Positions 50,833-55,644 of a stretch of DNA of 55,644 bases are shown in pieces. The translations under genes were made by a program, and so were the position numbers. The number at the start of each line of letters is the position of its first letter. The first letter of the stretch is position 1. The notes under the pieces were generated by a model that worked only from the letters and a program-made list of their open reading frames with translations, ran no database searches and had not been told where the DNA came from. Origin of the DNA: CSP1-8 sp049688015 (GTDB lineage: Bacteria; Desulfobacterota; Deferrimicrobia; Deferrimicrobiales; Deferrimicrobiaceae); contig JBAVJZ010000068.1 in NCBI GenBank assembly GCA_049688015.1, positions 1-55,644 on the forward strand, given 5' to 3'.

Positions 50833-50910
50833 GCCTTCCTCCTTTTCGCTCGGTTATTTTTCTCCCCGGTCAGATCCGGGTTGCGCGCCAGGCGCACTTG
50901 CCAAAGACTG

Positions 50911-51762
50911 CTATCCCGCTTCCTGAAACGTGTTGCACAGGTTTACTTCTCCGGATTGGAGACCGCGCCGGAACCAACGGACCCGCTGCTCGGAGGTGCC
51001 GTGGGTGAACGCGTCGGGAACGACGAACCCCTGGCTCTGCCTCTGCAGGCGGTCATCCCCGATGGCGCTGGCCGCGCCAAGCGCCTCCTCCACATCGCCC
51101 TCCTCGATGATGTCCCGCATCCGGTTGGCGTGGTATGCCCAGACGCCTGCCAGGCAGTCCGCCTGCAGCTCCAGCCGGACCGAGATTCGGTTCCCTTCCA
51201 CCTGGCCTGCGCGGGCGCGGGCGTTCTGCACCTTCTCCGAGATCCCCAGCAGGTTCTGCACGTGGTGGCCGATCTCGTGGGCGATCACGTAGGCCTGTGC
51301 GAAATCCCCCGGCGCGTGGAAACGGTCCTGCATTTCCCGAAAGAATCCCAGGTCGATGTAGACCTTCTCATCCCTGGCGCAGTAAAAGGGACCGACGGCC
51401 GATTCCGCGTATCCGCAGGCGGACTCGACCGCATCCGTGAACAGGATCAGCCTCGGCTCCCGGTAAGTCTTCCCGCCCCGACGGAACAAGTCGTTCCAGG
51501 TGTCCTCCGTGTCGGCGAGCACGACGGAGACAAAATCCGCCAGACGGTTTTCCTCGGTAGGCCGGGCCTCGCGGCTCGCACCGGCCGGGGGCCCGGTGAC
51601 CGGCGGTGCCTGCTGCAGGATGATCGTCGGATCGACGCCGAAATACAGGGCGACAAGAACCATGATGAGCGTGCCGACCCCGCCGCCCACCATGCCACGG
51701 GAGACACGCATCCCACGTCGGTCTTCGATATTGTCGCTTCGTCGACCCTTCGACCAGCGCAT
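50911..51762 (-). CDS. Neutral zinc metallopeptidase (YpfJ family)
   Basis: 283 residues. N-terminal cytosolic stretch, one membrane helix (about 24-43), Pro/Ala-rich linker, and an extracytoplasmic domain with AESAVGPFYCARDEKVYIDL and the zinc motif VIAHEIGHHVQNLLG; LQADCLAGVWA supplies the third ligand. Two or more Cys (CGY, FYC, ADC, NLC) may form disulfides. Substrate unknown. Family PF04228. Confidence 0.93.
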   Translation of the reverse strand: MRWSKGRRSDNIEDRRGMRVSRGMVGGGVGTLIMVLVALYFGVDPTIILQQAPPVTGPPAGASREARPTEENRLADFVSVVLADTEDTWNDLFRRGGKTYREPRLILFTDAVESACGYAESAVGPFYCARDEKVYIDLGFFREMQDRFHAPGDFAQAYVIAHEIGHHVQNLLGISEKVQNARARAGQVEGNRISVRLELQADCLAGVWAYHANRMRDIIEEGDVEEALGAASAIGDDRLQRQSQGFVVPDAFTHGTSEQRVRWFRRGLQSGEVNLCNTFQEAG

Positions 51763-51841
51763 GGCGTCCTTCCGTTACCGGTGTATCCCTCATCCTACCA
51801 TTGGGGAAATCGGAGCCGAATGGATGAATCACAGGAGCCGA

Positions 51842-53104
51842 TCATTGACGCAACGGGCGCGAGAAAACGGAACGCCAGGAGGAGAGGGAGGGACGGGGAG
51901 CGCCGTCACCGTCGTACAGCCCGGTGTCCCGCCACAGGCGAACCAGGGAAGCGTTCGGGTCGCCGATCAGGATCTTGTCCCACAAGGCGTCGTAGTCCCG
52001 GATGACGAAGTAGTTCACGAACCGCGCCGAGAGCACCTCGGCGGAGGACAGGAGAAATTCCACATACCGTTTCTGATAGTCGGTATTCGATCGGATCGTG
52101 ATCGGGTAAGGAGCCGTCACTTCCTCCGCGGGCCAGGCGGTCTCCGCGATCGCGAAGGGCTTCCCTGGAGCAAGATCCGCCAGGGCGGAGAAATAATCGA
52201 TCGGAAGCGGCACCGGATCGGCCTGGCTCCCATCCGGGTATCGGACCGGATTGCTGAAGGGATAGGAACTGACGGCGATATAGTCCGTGTACGGAAGGAC
52301 CTGCCCGATGGCAGCCGCCTGTGCGGCCGGATCGGCGTGAAACGATTCCGCCTGAACCGTCTGGAACATCGGCAGGGAGGGGTAAGACGTCTTGAGGGCC
52401 CCGTAGACCGCCGCAGAAAGCGCCACATACCCGTTCCAGACATTGTCGTCCGCCACCAGCGCACGGAGCAGGTTGACCTCGATCCCGAAGGCAAAAAAGT
52501 CGGGGCGGTACCGGTCGATCAGGATCCGGCAGTGGTTGGTGAACGCAGTGATGACATCCGGATGATCGAATGGGTAGACGTCCCAAGGCGGTTGGAAGGT
52601 CTGTGTGCCGCCGGATCCGCGCGTGGGGGCCAGGCGATTCCGGAGGAACGCGATCGGCGTGACGGCCAGGTAGAGCTGGTGCCCGGGGGGCTTCCAGGCG
52701 GCGATCCCGGCAACCTCGTCCCGGAAATCCTCCGGGTACCGGCTGAAATCGTTCGCCAGCGCGGCGTCCCACGGGATCCCGGAATCGTGATGGGCCACCA
52801 GGAGATCCCCCTCGGTGGCGATCACGTTCAGGACGAAAGTGAGCGCCTCGGACGTGTTGTCGTAGGGAACGTAGGTAAATCCCATCGCGGCGCTTCGGGT
52901 CGGGCCCGAAGGCGTCCCGCTCCCTCCTCCGCATCCGGGTGGCATCGCGGCGAAGAACAGCAGCAGGAGGTACGGAACGACCGAAAGCCGTATTCCGGTG
53001 ACCCCGGATGAAAACCGTCCCGGAATCGTGGACCTCCCTTCCCATACAAAAATGGCCCGGCGGAAAAGACCCCGGAGCCGAAATCGCGCTCCTCGCCAGT
53101 CCAA
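51842..53104 (-). CDS. Lipoprotein with glycoside-hydrolase-like TIM barrel
   Basis: 420 residues from the TTG at 53104 (GGGAGG close upstream). The first 54 residues are a long signal with lipobox PPGC at Cys58; no better start codon follows, so the long N-region seems real or an unusual start is used. The rest looks like a (beta/alpha)8 barrel: FAFGIEVNLLRAL with a possible acid/base Glu, DYIAVSSYPFSNP, and IAETAWPAEEV with a possible nucleophile Glu. Resembles GH53-like or other polysaccharide hydrolases, but the family is not certain. Extracytoplasmic. Confidence 0.75.
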   Translation of the reverse strand: MDWRGARFRLRGLFRRAIFVWEGRSTIPGRFSSGVTGIRLSVVPYLLLLFFAAMPPGCGGGSGTPSGPTRSAAMGFTYVPYDNTSEALTFVLNVIATEGDLLVAHHDSGIPWDAALANDFSRYPEDFRDEVAGIAAWKPPGHQLYLAVTPIAFLRNRLAPTRGSGGTQTFQPPWDVYPFDHPDVITAFTNHCRILIDRYRPDFFAFGIEVNLLRALVADDNVWNGYVALSAAVYGALKTSYPSLPMFQTVQAESFHADPAAQAAAIGQVLPYTDYIAVSSYPFSNPVRYPDGSQADPVPLPIDYFSALADLAPGKPFAIAETAWPAEEVTAPYPITIRSNTDYQKRYVEFLLSSAEVLSARFVNYFVIRDYDALWDKILIGDPNASLVRLWRDTGLYDGDGAPRPSLSSWRSVFSRPLRQ

Positions 53105-53168
53105 TCGCCTCCCACATCACCGATCAGGTGGTCAAACGTCGATGGCGGCCTGAACCCGTGACCACCGT

Positions 53169-53627
53169 TTACCGGGCCAGAGCCCGGGCATCGAAGGCAA
53201 GCGGATTGTCCGGGGGCTTCTCCCCTTTGAAGATGTGGAACAGGACGGACCCGAAGTACCTTTGTGAGAGGCGGGCGGTCCCCTCTGCCAGCGACCCGCT
53301 GGGCGATTCCGGGAACGATCCGCCAAAGGGTGTCGACTGCATTTCGTTCTCCCCGCGCACCTCTCCGCCGCTCACGATGAAGTAGTCGCAGCCTGCCTTC
53401 AAGGTGACCGACGCGGCCCGCTCAAGCAGGTGCGAGGTCACCCCGTTGCGGCTCGTGCTCGCAAGCCCCTGGACATCGATCCGGTAAGTGGCATCCCCGA
53501 CCTGGGTCACGTCATAAGAGGGCAGCGGGGCGGCCTCCTTACGAAATGCGGGGATAAGAGAGCACGCTGAAAGGTATAATCCCAAGGAGAGGGTGGCGAC
53601 GGCAGTCAGGGTCCGGTTCCTCTTCAT
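53169..53627 (-). CDS. Small lipoprotein, CC0125/CC1285-like
   Basis: 152 residues. Signal peptide with lipobox LSAC (Cys22). The central YRIDVQGLASTSRNGVTSHL and LERAASVTLKAGCDYFIVSG match the pattern of CC0125/CC1285-type lipoproteins, which have no known function. Conserved GCDYFIV is the best marker. ATG at 53627. Confidence 0.82.
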   Translation of the reverse strand: MKRNRTLTAVATLSLGLYLSACSLIPAFRKEAAPLPSYDVTQVGDATYRIDVQGLASTSRNGVTSHLLERAASVTLKAGCDYFIVSGGEVRGENEMQSTPFGGSFPESPSGSLAEGTARLSQRYFGSVLFHIFKGEKPPDNPLAFDARALAR

Positions 53628-53884
53628 TTCTTCCTGATTATACAGAATCTTCCTGTAATTTCCGAACCGCGTGTCCGGGAGAACGAAGCGAACGAATCCG
53701 GATGCGCGCCCGCGTTTCCGGGGGCCCTGATCATCGGCTCCCCCGGGAATCGGAGGCCTGACCGTCCGTCAGGCCCCCTTCCCCGGAAAATACGGATTTT
53801 GACAAATCATGACCTGCTTGGCCACTGCCGTCCGGGGCTTGCTTCTTGCCCAGGGACAAGACCTTTAAGGCCTATCCTCCGAGA
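53628..53884. other. Intergenic region between katG and the lipoprotein gene
   Basis: 257 bp without a credible gene. It holds one strong hairpin (53755-53775) and nothing else that can be supported. Confidence 0.4.
53755..53775. terminator. Perfect 8-bp hairpin downstream of katG
   Basis: GGCCTGAC/GTCAGGCC with a 5-nt loop, 110 bp past the katG stop. No T-run on either strand; a factor-dependent terminator or mRNA-stabilising hairpin is possible. Confidence 0.45.

Positions 53885-55644
<1,760 letters not shown>

Overview
The window is a GC-rich (roughly 63-65 %) bacterial chromosome segment of densely packed, mostly monocistronic or short-operon metabolic genes. No rRNA, tRNA, CRISPR array, integrase or insertion sequence was seen, so the taxon can only be inferred. 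The mix of AcnA-type aconitase, GltBD, a heme-motif surface protein with a C-terminal sorting tail, a rubrerythrin and two selenoprotein genes fits a Desulfobacterota/Deltaproteobacteria-like or related organism (inference).

Layout. 2-1729: 3' part of a PAS hybrid histidine kinase, cut by the left edge. 1760-9658 (minus): sugar-phosphate cluster, in transcription order OmpA-like lipoprotein, tkt, tal, zwf, pgl, glk, rpiB; the last four are coupled by 4-base GTGA/TTGA overlaps. 9929-14477: small unknown protein, a UGA-containing peroxiredoxin gene (selenoprotein), acnA and an AcuB-like CBS/ACT protein. 14773-17587: secreted CxxCH protein, an AT-rich intergenic stretch, an unknown protein and a DCC thiol-oxidoreductase. 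17660-19977: MmgE/PrpD protein with a ComA/HSA32-like protein. 20162-21280: YedK and a UGA-containing rhodanese (second selenoprotein). 21374-25767: O-methyltransferase, HTH/Zn-ribbon regulator, four-gene polar amino-acid ABC transporter. 25825-29248: YeiH transporter with a thioesterase remnant at its 3' end, then a low-GC patch holding a YiiD-type hotdog protein, an unknown helical protein and a TIR-repeat-winged-helix protein. 29263-35285: SRPBCC-PhrB-TIGR01777 trio, an M1-like lipoprotein peptidase and Tag glycosylase. 35414-41420: gltB-gltD. 41451-44361: pseudopilin plus hybrid sensor kinase and a possible 26-residue peptide. 44515-53627: Dtd, a short aldehyde dehydrogenase, a HerA-like ATPase, a trypsin-like protease, rubrerythrin, YpfJ-type metallopeptidase and two lipoproteins. 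53885-end: katG, cut by the right edge.

The two points of most interest are (i) two genes that look truncated by UGA but read through in frame, with UGA at a redox-active cysteine position and a hairpin of bacterial SECIS geometry just downstream (peroxiredoxin and rhodanese); and (ii) a compositionally foreign two-gene unit of a small helical protein and a TIR-winged-helix protein, a candidate immune module. Several genes point to peroxide handling and repair (Sec-peroxiredoxin, rubrerythrin, KatG, photolyase, Tag, YedK).
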